This document shows positions 19,682 through 27,416 of a DNA stretch of 35,055 bases, one piece after another. Position numbers and translations under genes: made by a program. Under the pieces are notes generated by a model. The model worked only from the letters and a program-made list of their open reading frames with translations, was not told the origin of the DNA and made no database searches. The stretch lies in contig JAJPHE010000147.1 of NCBI GenBank assembly GCA_021325435.1, positions 1 through 35,055 of the forward strand, in the 5' to 3' direction. This DNA comes from Actinomycetota bacterium. GTDB taxonomy: Bacteria > Actinomycetota > Acidimicrobiia > Acidimicrobiales > JAJPHE01. Every line of letters starts with the position of its first letter. Within the stretch, counting starts at the first letter, position 1.

Positions 19682-20664
19682 CGCAGCGGCTCGAGCAGCC
19701 CGACGGCCCGGCGGGCCCGGGCCACCGTCTCGGCCGCCACCTTGCCGGCCCGGGCGGCGCCTTCGGCCAGGACGGACTCGACGAAGGACGGGTCGGCGCA
19801 CACCTCGCGGTAGCGGTCCTGGACGGGCCGGAGCATCTCGACCACGGCGGCGGCGGTGTCCGCCTTGAGCGGCCCGTACTGGGTGTAGCGGGCGGCCAGG
19901 GCGGTGGGGTCCTCGTTGGTGGCGGCGGAGAGGATGGCGAGCAGGTTGGAGACACCCGGCTTGTTCTCGGGGTCGAAGACCACGTCCGTGCCCGGGTCGG
20001 TGACCGCCCGGCGGATCTTGCGCTCGATGGCGGCGGGCTCGTCGGCCAGGTACACCAGGCCGGCGTCGGTGCCGGTGGTCTTGGACATCTTGCGCTCCGG
20101 GGCCTGCAGGTCCATCACCCGGGCGGCCACCCGGGGGATGGCGGCGTCGGGCACGACGAAGGTGTCCCCGTAGCGGGCGTTGAAGCGCTGGGCCACGTTG
20201 CGGGCCAGCTCGAGGTGCTGGCGCTGGTCGTCGCCGACGGGCACCCGGTCGGCGTCGTACAGGAGGATGTCGGCGGCCATGAGGACCGGGTAGGTGAACA
20301 GGCCGACCCGGACCGACTCCTGGCCCCCGCTCTTGTCCTTGAACTGCGTCATGCGCCGCAGCTCGCCGTAGGTGGCGGTGCACTCGAGGATCCAGGACAG
20401 CTCGGTGTGCTCGGGCAGGTGGCTCTGGACGAAGATCGTGCACACCCGCGGGTCGAGGCCGGCGGCGAGGAGCCAGCGGGTCATGTCGAGGGTGCGCTCG
20501 CGCAGCCGGGACGGGTCGTGGTCGAGGGTCAGGGCGTGCAGGTCGACGATGCAGTAATAGGCGTCGTGCTCGTGCTGGTCGGCCACCCAGTTGCGGAAGG
20601 CGCCCAGGTAGTTGCCGAGATGCACGTCACCGGAGGGCTGGACGCCCGACAGCACCCTGGACAC
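19678..20664 (-). CDS. trpS: Tryptophanyl-tRNA synthetase
   Basis: A 328-residue class I aminoacyl-tRNA synthetase charging tRNA-Trp. The first signature is HLGN at 15-18 within SGVQPSGDVHLGNYLGA, and the second is KMSKT at 192-196. VGDDQRQHLELAR and DPENKPGVSNLL are typical bacterial TrpRS segments. GTG 20664 starts the frame, and a -10 hexamer TAGCAT ends 6 bases before it on this strand, so the mRNA is predicted to be leaderless. It is divergent from scpA with 51 bases between starts. Confidence 0.97.
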   Translation of the reverse strand: MSRVLSGVQPSGDVHLGNYLGAFRNWVADQHEHDAYYCIVDLHALTLDHDPSRLRERTLDMTRWLLAAGLDPRVCTIFVQSHLPEHTELSWILECTATYGELRRMTQFKDKSGGQESVRVGLFTYPVLMAADILLYDADRVPVGDDQRQHLELARNVAQRFNARYGDTFVVPDAAIPRVAARVMDLQAPERKMSKTTGTDAGLVYLADEPAAIERKIRRAVTDPGTDVVFDPENKPGVSNLLAILSAATNEDPTALAARYTQYGPLKADTAAAVVEMLRPVQDRYREVCADPSFVESVLAEGAARAGKVAAETVARARRAVGLLEPLR

Positions 20665-20676
20665 CGCCCCATGCTA
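20665..20676 (-). promoter_or_regulatory. -10 hexamer for leaderless trpS
   Basis: On the minus strand TAGCAT (plus-strand ATGCTA at 20671-20676) ends 6 bases before the trpS GTG. On the plus strand the same bases read as an ATG in frame with scpA, which is probably a coincidence rather than the scpA start. Confidence 0.5.
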
Positions 20677-20702
20677 TGCGCCAACTTCGGCCACCCCGCC
20701 GG

Positions 20703-20715
20703 TATTCTCGACGGC
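20703..20715 (+). promoter_or_regulatory. -10 hexamer for leaderless scpA
   Basis: TATTCT at 20703-20708 fits TANNNT closely and ends 7 bases before GTG 20716. There is no ribosome binding site. Confidence 0.55.
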
Positions 20716-21492
20716 GTGGCCTACGAAGTTTCGACCGAGGTCTTCGCCGGGCCCTTTGACCTGCTGCTGCAGCTGATCACCGCCGACCAGGTGGACCTGT
20801 ACGAGGTCTCCATCAGCCGGATCGTCGACGCCTACCTGGCCGAGCTCGCCCGGATGGAGACCCTCGACCTCGACATCGCCACGGAGTTCCTGCTCATTGC
20901 GGCCACGCTGGTGGAGCTGAAGAGCCGCCGGCTGCTGCCGGGCGACGACGACGTCGACCTCGACGAGGAGCTGGCCCTCTGGGAGGAGCGCGACCTCCTC
21001 CTCGCCCGCCTGCTCGAGTGCAAGACGTTCAAGGACGTCGCCCGCGAGCTGGCCCGGATGGCCGAGGACGCCGGCCGGTCTCACCCCCGCACCGCCGGCC
21101 CCGACGAGCGGTTCCTGGCGGTGGCGCCGGATCTGCTGGCCGGGGTGACCCCCGAGAAGCTGCGCCAGGCCTTCCTGAGGGCGGTCGCCCCCAAGCCCAC
21201 GCCCCGAATCGATCTCGACCACGTGGCGCCGATCCGGGCCAGCGTCCAGGACGCGGTGGAGGAGCTGGTCGACGAGCTGCCCCGGGTGGGTGTCATCACC
21301 TTCCGTCGCCTGACCCTCGGCCTGGTCGAGAAGCTGGCGGTGATCGTCCGGTTCCTCGCCCTGCTCGAGCTGTACAAGCGGGGGATGGTGGACCTCGAAC
21401 AGCGCGACCGGCTGGGCGAGCTGCGCATCACCTGGCTGGGCGCCGACGCCGCCCTGCTGGCCGACCTGCCCGTCGAGGAGTACCAGGGCTGA
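20716..21492 (+). CDS. scpA: Segregation and condensation protein A
   Basis: A 258-residue kleisin subunit of the SMC-ScpAB condensin. AYEVSTEVFAGPFDLLLQLI at the start and DLYEVSISRIVDAYLAEL are the conserved SMC-head-binding N-terminus. IATEFLLIAATLVELKSRRLLP follows, and the C-terminal winged helix contains FLALLELYKRGMVDLEQRDRLGEL. GTG 20716 gives the standard N-terminus and a leaderless promoter. ATG 20671 would leave only 6 bases to the divergent trpS start and no room for either promoter. The stop shares one base with the scpB ATG. Confidence 0.95.
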   Translation: MAYEVSTEVFAGPFDLLLQLITADQVDLYEVSISRIVDAYLAELARMETLDLDIATEFLLIAATLVELKSRRLLPGDDDVDLDEELALWEERDLLLARLLECKTFKDVARELARMAEDAGRSHPRTAGPDERFLAVAPDLLAGVTPEKLRQAFLRAVAPKPTPRIDLDHVAPIRASVQDAVEELVDELPRVGVITFRRLTLGLVEKLAVIVRFLALLELYKRGMVDLEQRDRLGELRITWLGADAALLADLPVEEYQG

Positions 21493-22055
21493 TGGCCAGC
21501 GACACCCGCCGGGCCCTCGAGGCGGTGCTGATGGCCGCCGACGAGCCGGTTCCGCCCCGGCTGCTGGCCGAGCTCCTCGAGGTGTCGGCGGACACGATCG
21601 ACCAGCTGTGCGCCGAGCTGGCCGCCGAGTACGAGGCCGACCACCGGGGGTTCGTGCTGGCCCGGGTGGCCGGCGGCTACCGCTACCAGACCCACCCCGA
21701 CCTCGACCCCTACGTCGAGCGCCTGGTCCTCGAGGGCCAGTCGGCCCGGCTGTCGGCCGCCGCCCTCGAGACGCTGGCGATCATCTGCTACAAGCAGCCG
21801 GTCTCGAAGGGCCAGGTGGCCTCGATCCGGGGGGTGAACGTCGACGGAGTCGTGCGCACCCTCCAGCAGCGCGGCTACATCGAGCCGATCGGCCACGACC
21901 CCGGCCCCGGTCAGGCCACCTTGTACGGGACCACCCGGATGTTCCTCGAGAAGCTCGGCGTCGACAGCCTCGAGGACCTTCCGGCGGTGGGCGACTTCGT
22001 TCCCGGCCCGGAGGTGGTCGAGGCGCTCGAGCAGGGGCTGCGCCCCGAGGCTTGA
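21492..22055 (+). CDS. scpB: Segregation and condensation protein B
   Basis: A 187-residue partner of ScpA in the condensin complex, made of two winged helix domains. RALEAVLMAADEPVPPRLLAELL and AALETLAIICYKQPVSKGQVASIRGVNVDGVVRTLQQRGYIE are family hallmarks. ATG 21492 overlaps the scpA stop by one base (TGATG), so the two subunits are translated together in near-equal amounts. The stop overlaps the rluB start (TTGA). Confidence 0.95.
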   Translation: MASDTRRALEAVLMAADEPVPPRLLAELLEVSADTIDQLCAELAAEYEADHRGFVLARVAGGYRYQTHPDLDPYVERLVLEGQSARLSAAALETLAIICYKQPVSKGQVASIRGVNVDGVVRTLQQRGYIEPIGHDPGPGQATLYGTTRMFLEKLGVDSLEDLPAVGDFVPGPEVVEALEQGLRPEA

Positions 22056-22840
22056 CGGAGGGGGAGCGCCTCCAGAAGGTCCTCGCCCGGGTGGGGCTGG
22101 CCAGCCGCCGGGCGTGCGAGGAGCTCATCGAAGCCGGTCGGGTGACGGTCAACGGGGAGGTGGCCCACCTCGGCCAGCGGGTCGACCCGTCCCGCGACGA
22201 GGTGACGGTCGACGGGGCCCGGGTGCCGGTCGCGCCGGGTCTCGTCTACTACCTGCTGAACAAGCCGGCGGGCGTGGTCACCACCGCGTCGGACCCGCAG
22301 GGCCGTCCCACCGTCGTCGACCTGGTGCCCGACGAGCCCCGGGTCTTCCCCGTCGGTCGCCTCGACGCCGACAGTGAGGGCCTCATCCTCCTGACCAACG
22401 ACGGGTCGCTGGCCCACCGCCTGGCCCACCCCAGCTTCGGCGTCGAGAAGGAGTATCTGGTGGAGGTGGAGGGCCGGCCGGCCGCCGGGGCCATCCGCCG
22501 CCTGCGCGAGGGTGTCGACCTCGACGACGGGCGGACGGCTCCGGCTCGGGTGTCGATCGTGGCGCCCGGAGCCCTGCGGGTGGTCATCCACGAGGGACGC
22601 AACCGCCAGGTCCGCCGCATGTGCGAGGCCGTCGGACATCCGGTCATCCGGCTGGTCCGGGCCCGGATCGGTCCGCTGGCCGACCGGGGGCTGCGCCCGG
22701 GCCAGTGGCGGACGTTGACCCCGGCGGAGGTGCGCCGCCTCGAGACGGCGGTGGCAGCACCCCGACCGGCGCCCCGACCGGCGCCGCCGCCGAGGGGGAG
22801 GCGGGCGCCCCGGCCTCCCGGGGCGGGGGACGCCCGTTAG
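22052..22840 (+). CDS. rluB: RluB-like 23S rRNA pseudouridine synthase
   Basis: A 262-residue RsuA/RluB family enzyme. An S4 RNA-binding domain (ERLQKVLARVGLASRRACEELI through VNGEVAHLGQRV) is followed by the synthase domain with YYLLNKPAGVVTT and the catalytic Asp105 in VGRLDADSEGLILLTNDG. GRNRQVRRMCEAVGHPVIRL is also conserved. A Pro/Arg-rich tail of about 35 residues follows. TTG 22052 gives the full S4 domain and overlaps the scpB stop in TTGA. The scpA-scpB-rluB order is widely conserved. RluB (position 2605) versus RsuA cannot be fully settled by eye, but this context favours RluB. Confidence 0.93.
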   Translation: MTEGERLQKVLARVGLASRRACEELIEAGRVTVNGEVAHLGQRVDPSRDEVTVDGARVPVAPGLVYYLLNKPAGVVTTASDPQGRPTVVDLVPDEPRVFPVGRLDADSEGLILLTNDGSLAHRLAHPSFGVEKEYLVEVEGRPAAGAIRRLREGVDLDDGRTAPARVSIVAPGALRVVIHEGRNRQVRRMCEAVGHPVIRLVRARIGPLADRGLRPGQWRTLTPAEVRRLETAVAAPRPAPRPAPPPRGRRAPRPPGAGDAR

Positions 22841-22855
22841 TAGGCTCGGGACCAA
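22841..22855 (+). promoter_or_regulatory. -10 hexamer just upstream of aroH
   Basis: TAGGCT at 22841-22846 directly follows the rluB stop codon and ends 9 bases before ATG 22856. Transcription would begin within a few bases of the start codon; no ribosome binding site is seen. Confidence 0.45.
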
Positions 22856-23224
22856 ATGTCGCCAGCCTTGAGGGCGGTGCGCGGCGCCACCACGTTGGAC
22901 GCCGACACCGAGGAGCAGGTCACCAAGCGGGTCCAGGAGCTGGTCACCGCCATGCTCGAGCGCAACTCGCTGCGCCGTTCCGACCTGGTCAGCGTGCTGT
23001 TCACAGCCACGGCCGACATCACCAGCAAGTATCCGGCCACCGCCGCCCGGGCTCTGGGGCTCGACGACGTGCCCCTGATGGGCGCCCAAGAGCTGTCGGT
23101 CAAGGGGGGCCTGGCCCGCTGCGTGCGGGTGATGATGCACGTGGAGACCGACCTGGGTCGCCACGAGGTGCGACACGTCTACCTGCACGGGGCCCAGAGC
23201 CTTCGCGATGACCTCCCCGGATGA
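22856..23224 (+). CDS. aroH: Chorismate mutase, AroH class
   Basis: A 122-residue monofunctional chorismate mutase converting chorismate to prephenate for Phe and Tyr synthesis. It is the trimeric alpha/beta AroH type, not the all-helical AroQ type. Active-site residues of the Bacillus enzyme (Arg7, Glu78, Arg90, Tyr108) align to Arg9 (AVRGATT), Glu79 (GAQELSV), Arg91 (RCVRVMMH) and Tyr109 (VYLHGA). It overlaps tyrA by 17 bases, so prephenate is made and used by adjacent coupled genes. It heads aroH-tyrA-aroA-cmk-plsC. Confidence 0.95.
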   Translation: MSPALRAVRGATTLDADTEEQVTKRVQELVTAMLERNSLRRSDLVSVLFTATADITSKYPATAARALGLDDVPLMGAQELSVKGGLARCVRVMMHVETDLGRHEVRHVYLHGAQSLRDDLPG

Positions 23225-24278
23225 TCTCGCCGGCCGGGCCGCCGTCGTCGGAACCGGCCTGATCGGCGGCTCGATCGGCCTGGCCCTGCGGGCCCGGGGC
23301 TGGCATGTCGTCGGCTCCGACGCCGACCCGGCGGTGGCGGACCGGGCTCTCGCCCTCGGCGCCCTGGACGAGGTGGGCGACGCCCCCGACGCCGAGATCA
23401 CCTTCGTCGCCACGCCCGTGGCGGCGGTCGCCGACGCCGCCCGACCGGCTCTGGCCGCGGGGGGAATCGTCACCGACGTCGGCAGCGTCAAGGCATCCAT
23501 CGTCGAGGCCGTCGACCATCCCCGCTTCGTCGGGGGCCACCCGATGGCCGGCTCGGAGCAGCTCGGCGTGGACGGGGCCGACGCCGCCCTGTTCGAGGGG
23601 GCGACGTGGGTGCTCACCCCGACGGCGGACACCGACCCCGACGCCTACGCCCGGCTGCGCACCGTGCTCACCTCCCTCGGGGCCAACGTCGTCGCCGTTT
23701 CGCCCGCCGACCACGACGAGCTGGTGGCGGTGGTGTCCCACGTGCCCCATCTGACGGCCGCCGCCCTCATGGCCCTGGCCGCCGAGGGGGCGACGGAGCA
23801 CGCGTCGCTGCTGCGGCTGGCCGCCGGCGGCTTTCGCGACATGACCCGGATCGCCGCCGGCCATCCCGGCATCTGGCCCGACATCTGCGCCGAGAACCGC
23901 GAGGCCATCATCGAGGGTCTCGACCGGCTCGGCTCCTCCCTCGGCCGGTTGCGGGCCCTGGTCGACAAAGGCGACCGCGAGGGCCTGCTGGAGCTGCTGG
24001 AGGCGGCTCACGTGGCCCGGCGCAACCTCCCCGCCGGCGTGTCCCGCCCCGAGGACCTGACCGAGCTGCGGGTGCCGGTGCAGGACCGGCCCGGGGCCCT
24101 GGCCGAGGTCACCACGCTGGCCAGCGAGCTCGGGGTGAACATCGAGGATCTCACCATCGCCCACACGGCCGAAGGCAAGCGGGGCATCCTGCTGGTCGTC
24201 GTCGATGCCCGCTCGGCGGACCTGATGCGCGGCGCCCTTCTCGCCCGGGGCTTCCGGCCCTCGGCCCAGCCGCTGTGA
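23208..24278 (+). CDS. tyrA: Prephenate dehydrogenase with C-terminal ACT domain
   Basis: A 356-residue enzyme oxidising prephenate towards tyrosine. The NAD(P) motif VVGTGLIGGSIG is at residues 13-24. GGHPMAGSE contains the catalytic-site His, and VVSHVPHLTAAAL and GGFRDMTRIA are typical. An ACT domain from about residue 284 (LRVPVQDRPGALAEVTTLA, LGVNIEDLTIAHT) points to tyrosine feedback control, as in other ACT-bearing TyrA. Prephenate rather than arogenate as substrate is inferred. ATG 23208 lies inside the aroH end, and the stop overlaps the aroA GTG. Confidence 0.94.
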   Translation: MTSPDDLAGRAAVVGTGLIGGSIGLALRARGWHVVGSDADPAVADRALALGALDEVGDAPDAEITFVATPVAAVADAARPALAAGGIVTDVGSVKASIVEAVDHPRFVGGHPMAGSEQLGVDGADAALFEGATWVLTPTADTDPDAYARLRTVLTSLGANVVAVSPADHDELVAVVSHVPHLTAAALMALAAEGATEHASLLRLAAGGFRDMTRIAAGHPGIWPDICAENREAIIEGLDRLGSSLGRLRALVDKGDREGLLELLEAAHVARRNLPAGVSRPEDLTELRVPVQDRPGALAEVTTLASELGVNIEDLTIAHTAEGKRGILLVVVDARSADLMRGALLARGFRPSAQPL

Positions 24279-25549
24279 CCGGCGCCCGCTTCAGCGTCGA
24301 CGGGCCCACCCCGCTGCGGGGCCGGGTCCGGGTCCCCGGCGACAAGTCGATCTCGCACCGGGCGCTGATGCTGGCGGCCAAGGCCGAGGGGGTCTCCACC
24401 ATCCGGGGCCTCTCCGAGGGCGACGACGTGGCCCGCACGGCGGCGGCGGTGGCGGCCATGGGGGCCGAGCTCGACGGCGACACGGTCGCCGGCGGCTCCA
24501 GCCGGTTGCACGAGCCCGACGCGGTGGTCGACGTGGGCAACTCGGGCACCGGCATCCGCCTTCTGGCCGGCCTGTGCTCCGGGTTCCCCTGGATGACGGT
24601 CCTCACCGGCGACGCGTCGGTCAGCAGCCGGCCCATGGACCGCATCGCCGGTCCCCTGCGCCAGATGGGAGCCAGCGTCGACGGCCGCCAGGGTGGCCGG
24701 CTGCCGCCGCTCGCCGTGCGGGGCGGACGGCTGCGGGGCATCGACTTCGCCCCTCCGGTGGCCAGCGCCCAGGTGAAGTCGGCGGTCCTGCTGGCCGGGC
24801 TCGAGGCCGAGGGGGAGACGGTGGTGCGCGAGCGGCTGGCCACCCGCTCCCACACCGAGGAGATGCTGCGCGACGCCGGCGCCGACATCAGCGTGCACCG
24901 GGTCGGCCGCGGCCTGGTGGTCAGGCTGAAGCCGTCGCGGCTGCGGCCGTTCACCATCGACGTGCCCGGTGACCCCTCTCAGGCCGCCTTCTGGGTGGTG
25001 GCCGCCTGCCTGGTGCCCGGCTCCGACGTGGTGGCCGAGGGCGTCTACGTGGGCCCGGGCCGGTCCGGCTTCCTCGACGTGCTCGAGCGGATGGGGGCTG
25101 ACGTCGACCTCGAGAACCGGCGCGGTGAGGTGGCCGACGTCCACGCCCGTCACTCGGCGCTGCGGGGCACGGTCGTGGCGGCCGAGGAGTACCCCGGGGT
25201 CCAGGACGAGATACCGGTGCTGGCGGTGGCGGCCGCCCTGGCCGAGGGATCGACCGAGTTCCGCGGCGCCGCTGAGCTGCGGGTCAAAGAGACGGATCGG
25301 ATCGCCACCATCTGCTCGGAGCTCGGCTCCCTGGGGGCCCGCATCGAGCCCGGCCGCGACAGCCTCGTCGTCCACGGCGGCGGCCCCCTCGAAGGGGGCT
25401 CGGCCCGCTCGCACGGCGATCACCGCATCGCCATGGCCCTGGCCGTGGCCGGCCTGGCCGCCAAGGGGAGGACCGACATCGAGGGGTGGGAGGCGGTGGG
25501 GACGAGCTATCCCGCCTTCGGCGACCACCTGGCCGACCTGGCGGGGTGA
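24275..25549 (+). CDS. aroA: 3-phosphoshikimate 1-carboxyvinyltransferase (EPSP synthase)
   Basis: A 424-residue enzyme of the shikimate pathway joining shikimate 3-phosphate and PEP. VPGDKSISHRALML carries Lys24, Ser25 and Arg29; GNSGTGIRLLAGL, SSRPMDRI, AELRVKETDRI and HGDHRIAMALAVAG complete the set. In the glyphosate-contact segment the usual GNAGTA(M/L)R is GNSGTGIR, so Ala is replaced by Gly, a change seen in class II-like or less glyphosate-sensitive forms; phenotype is not predictable from this alone. GTG 24275 gives a standard N-terminus and overlaps the tyrA stop (GTGA). Confidence 0.95.
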   Translation: MTGARFSVDGPTPLRGRVRVPGDKSISHRALMLAAKAEGVSTIRGLSEGDDVARTAAAVAAMGAELDGDTVAGGSSRLHEPDAVVDVGNSGTGIRLLAGLCSGFPWMTVLTGDASVSSRPMDRIAGPLRQMGASVDGRQGGRLPPLAVRGGRLRGIDFAPPVASAQVKSAVLLAGLEAEGETVVRERLATRSHTEEMLRDAGADISVHRVGRGLVVRLKPSRLRPFTIDVPGDPSQAAFWVVAACLVPGSDVVAEGVYVGPGRSGFLDVLERMGADVDLENRRGEVADVHARHSALRGTVVAAEEYPGVQDEIPVLAVAAALAEGSTEFRGAAELRVKETDRIATICSELGSLGARIEPGRDSLVVHGGGPLEGGSARSHGDHRIAMALAVAGLAAKGRTDIEGWEAVGTSYPAFGDHLADLAG

Positions 25550-26181
25550 CGGTTTTGGCCCTGATCGCCATCGACGGCCCGGGGGGGTCGGGCAAGTCCA
25601 CCGTGGCCCGGGCCGTGGCCGCCCGCCTCGGTCTCGCCCATCTCGACACCGGGGCGATGTACCGGGCCGTCGCCTACGCCGCCCTCCGCCACAACCTCGA
25701 CCCCGGTGACGGGGCCGCCCTCGGTCAGCTGGCCGGGCGGATGTCCCTCGAGGTCGGCGAGCGGGTGGTGGTCGACGGGGAGGACGCCACCGCCGCCATT
25801 CGGGGCCCCGACGTCACCCGAGTCGTCTCCCAGGTGTCGGCCCATCCCGAGGTCCGCGCCGAGATGGTGCGCCGCCAGCGGGCGTGGGCCGAGGGCCACG
25901 GGGGAGGGGTGGTCGAGGGCCGCGACATCGGAACGGTGGTGTTCCCCCACGCCGACCTCAAGGTCTTCCTCACCGCCTCCGACGAGGAGCGGGCCCGCCG
26001 GCGGGCCGCCGATCTCGGGACGGCCGACCGGGGCCGGGTCGCGGCCGAGCTGGCCGTGCGCGACCGCCTCGACTCCACCCGGGCCGTGTCCCCCCTTGCC
26101 GTGGCGGACGGGGCGTTGGTGATAGACACCACCGCCCGCCCGGTCGACGATGTGGTCGAGGAGGTGGTGGCCAAGCTGTGA
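25546..26181 (+). CDS. cmk: Cytidylate kinase
   Basis: A 211-residue (d)CMP kinase. The P-loop IDGPGGSGKST is at residues 9-19, LDTGAMYRAVAYAAL is the CMP-binding segment, and VVEGRDIGTVVFPHADLKVFLTAS and RRRAADL form the LID side. GTG 25546 overlaps the aroA stop (GTGA) and begins just before the first beta strand. TTG 25555 is a possible shorter start. aroA-cmk adjacency is known from other bacteria; in M. tuberculosis cmk lies directly before engA, whereas here five genes separate cmk from der (plsC, the HD gene, ispH, DUF512), with two reversed. Confidence 0.95.
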   Translation: MTVLALIAIDGPGGSGKSTVARAVAARLGLAHLDTGAMYRAVAYAALRHNLDPGDGAALGQLAGRMSLEVGERVVVDGEDATAAIRGPDVTRVVSQVSAHPEVRAEMVRRQRAWAEGHGGGVVEGRDIGTVVFPHADLKVFLTASDEERARRRAADLGTADRGRVAAELAVRDRLDSTRAVSPLAVADGALVIDTTARPVDDVVEEVVAKL

Positions 26182-26822
26182 GACCGGATCTGCTCTTCTA
26201 CCGCTTCGCCCGTTCCCTGCTGGTCGGCGCCTGTCGCCTGTGGCTGCGGATGAGCTTCGAAGGCCTGGAGAACATCCCCGACTCGGGCCCTTTCATCCTC
26301 GCCCCGGTGCACCGCTCCAACATCGACACCGTCATCGCCGCCGGGGTCACCCGCCGGCGCATGCGGTTCATGGGCAAGGACTCGCTGTGGAAGTACCGGT
26401 TCCCCGGGGCCGTGTTCAGCGCCCTCGGGGGCTTCCCGGTCCACCGCGGTAGTGCTGACCGCGAGGCGCTGCGCCGCTGCATCGAGGTGATCGAGGGTGG
26501 CGAACCGCTGGTCGTGTTCCCCGAGGGCACCCGGCGGTCGGGGCCGCTGGTGCAGCCGCTGTTCGAGGGGGCCTCATACATCGCCGCCCGGACCGGCGTG
26601 CCGATCGTGCCCGTCGGCATCGGGGGCTCGGAGGCGGCCATGCCCCGGGGTTCGAAGATGATCCACCCGGTGAAGGTCCACGTCATCGTGGGCAAGGCCA
26701 TGGACGCTCCCACCGGTGACCGGGGCCGGGCGTCGCGCCGGGCCGTCCACGACACGACCGAAGCGCTGCACTCCGAGCTGCAACGCCTCTTCGACCTGGC
26801 CCAGGCCCGGGTGGGGGCCTGA
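26178..26822 (+). CDS. plsC: 1-acyl-sn-glycerol-3-phosphate acyltransferase (PlsC family)
   Basis: A 214-residue acyltransferase expected to add the second acyl chain in phosphatidic acid synthesis at the inner membrane face. The HX4D catalytic motif is His45-Asp50 in HRSNID, and FPEGTRR at 114-120 binds the glycerophosphate. GRS and PIVPVGIGG blocks follow. The N-terminus RFARSLLVGACRLWLRM is likely a membrane-surface helix. GTG 26178 overlaps the cmk stop (GTGA). The exact acceptor lipid is inferred from family. Confidence 0.92.
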   Translation: MRPDLLFYRFARSLLVGACRLWLRMSFEGLENIPDSGPFILAPVHRSNIDTVIAAGVTRRRMRFMGKDSLWKYRFPGAVFSALGGFPVHRGSADREALRRCIEVIEGGEPLVVFPEGTRRSGPLVQPLFEGASYIAARTGVPIVPVGIGGSEAAMPRGSKMIHPVKVHVIVGKAMDAPTGDRGRASRRAVHDTTEALHSELQRLFDLAQARVGA

Positions 26823-26858
26823 GAGACCCAGAGCCGAGGCCGGGCGGCGGGGCCGGCG

Positions 26859-27416
26859 CTACAGGCTGTGGGGCTTGGAGAACACCTCGCGCACCATCGG
26901 CTCGAAGTGCTCCAGGGGCAGGGTGTCGTAGGACGGGTCGAACGCCTTCTGGTCCCACTCGTCGGCGAACTTCTCGCCGAGGGAGAACCACTCGGCGCCC
27001 GTGTACTTGTCGCGGGCGTTGGCGTCGCCGCCGAAGTGGTGGTAGTAGTGCCGGCCCTGGAAGTCCTGGTGGGTGCGGATGACCTGGTACACCTCGTCGC
27101 GCACGTAGGGCTTGATGATCTCGGCGGCGATGGCCGGGTGGTTGGGCACGCTGATCGCCTTGCCGATGTCGTGGCACAGGGCGGCCACCACCATCTCCTG
27201 GTCGGCCCCGGCCCGCTCGGCGAGGGTGGCCGTCTGCAGGCAGTGGGTGAGCTGGTCGGTCGAGAAGCCGTCGACGATGTCGCCCAGCGAGCGGAGCAGG
27301 CCGAGCACCCGTTCGGCCACCCGGCCCTGGTTCTTCATGGTCTCGGCCCCGATCACCGCCCACTGCTCGGCGGTGGATACGTCCATGCTGGTGAAGCTGG
27401 AAACGGTGTCCGTCAT
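26859..27416 (-). CDS. PhnZ/MIOX-like HD-domain protein, candidate di-iron oxygenase
   Basis: A 185-residue HD protein. The stretch DQLTHCLQTATLAERAGAD then VVAALCHDIGKA matches the PhnZ-type signature (His and Gln in HxxQ, then HD). Candidate ligands are His58, His82-Asp83, His93, His116 and Asp155. The 24-residue step from the first His to the HD pair equals PhnZ (His34 to His58, as I recall), and WDQKAFDP resembles the WDDxAKxP motif of PhnZ and MIOX-like mixed-valent di-iron oxygenases. A Lys follows HDIG where PhnZ has His, so ordinary phosphohydrolase activity remains possible. ATG 27416 overlaps the ispH stop (ATGA), so it is translated with ispH. No phosphonate or inositol genes are nearby, and the substrate is unknown. 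Confidence 0.82.
   Translation of the reverse strand: MTDTVSSFTSMDVSTAEQWAVIGAETMKNQGRVAERVLGLLRSLGDIVDGFSTDQLTHCLQTATLAERAGADQEMVVAALCHDIGKAISVPNHPAIAAEIIKPYVRDEVYQVIRTHQDFQGRHYYHHFGGDANARDKYTGAEWFSLGEKFADEWDQKAFDPSYDTLPLEHFEPMVREVFSKPHSL

Noticed and set aside
20671-20715. ATG 20671 as the scpA start
   Set aside because: It lies 6 bases from the divergent trpS start, inside the trpS -10 box, and adds residues not typical of ScpA.
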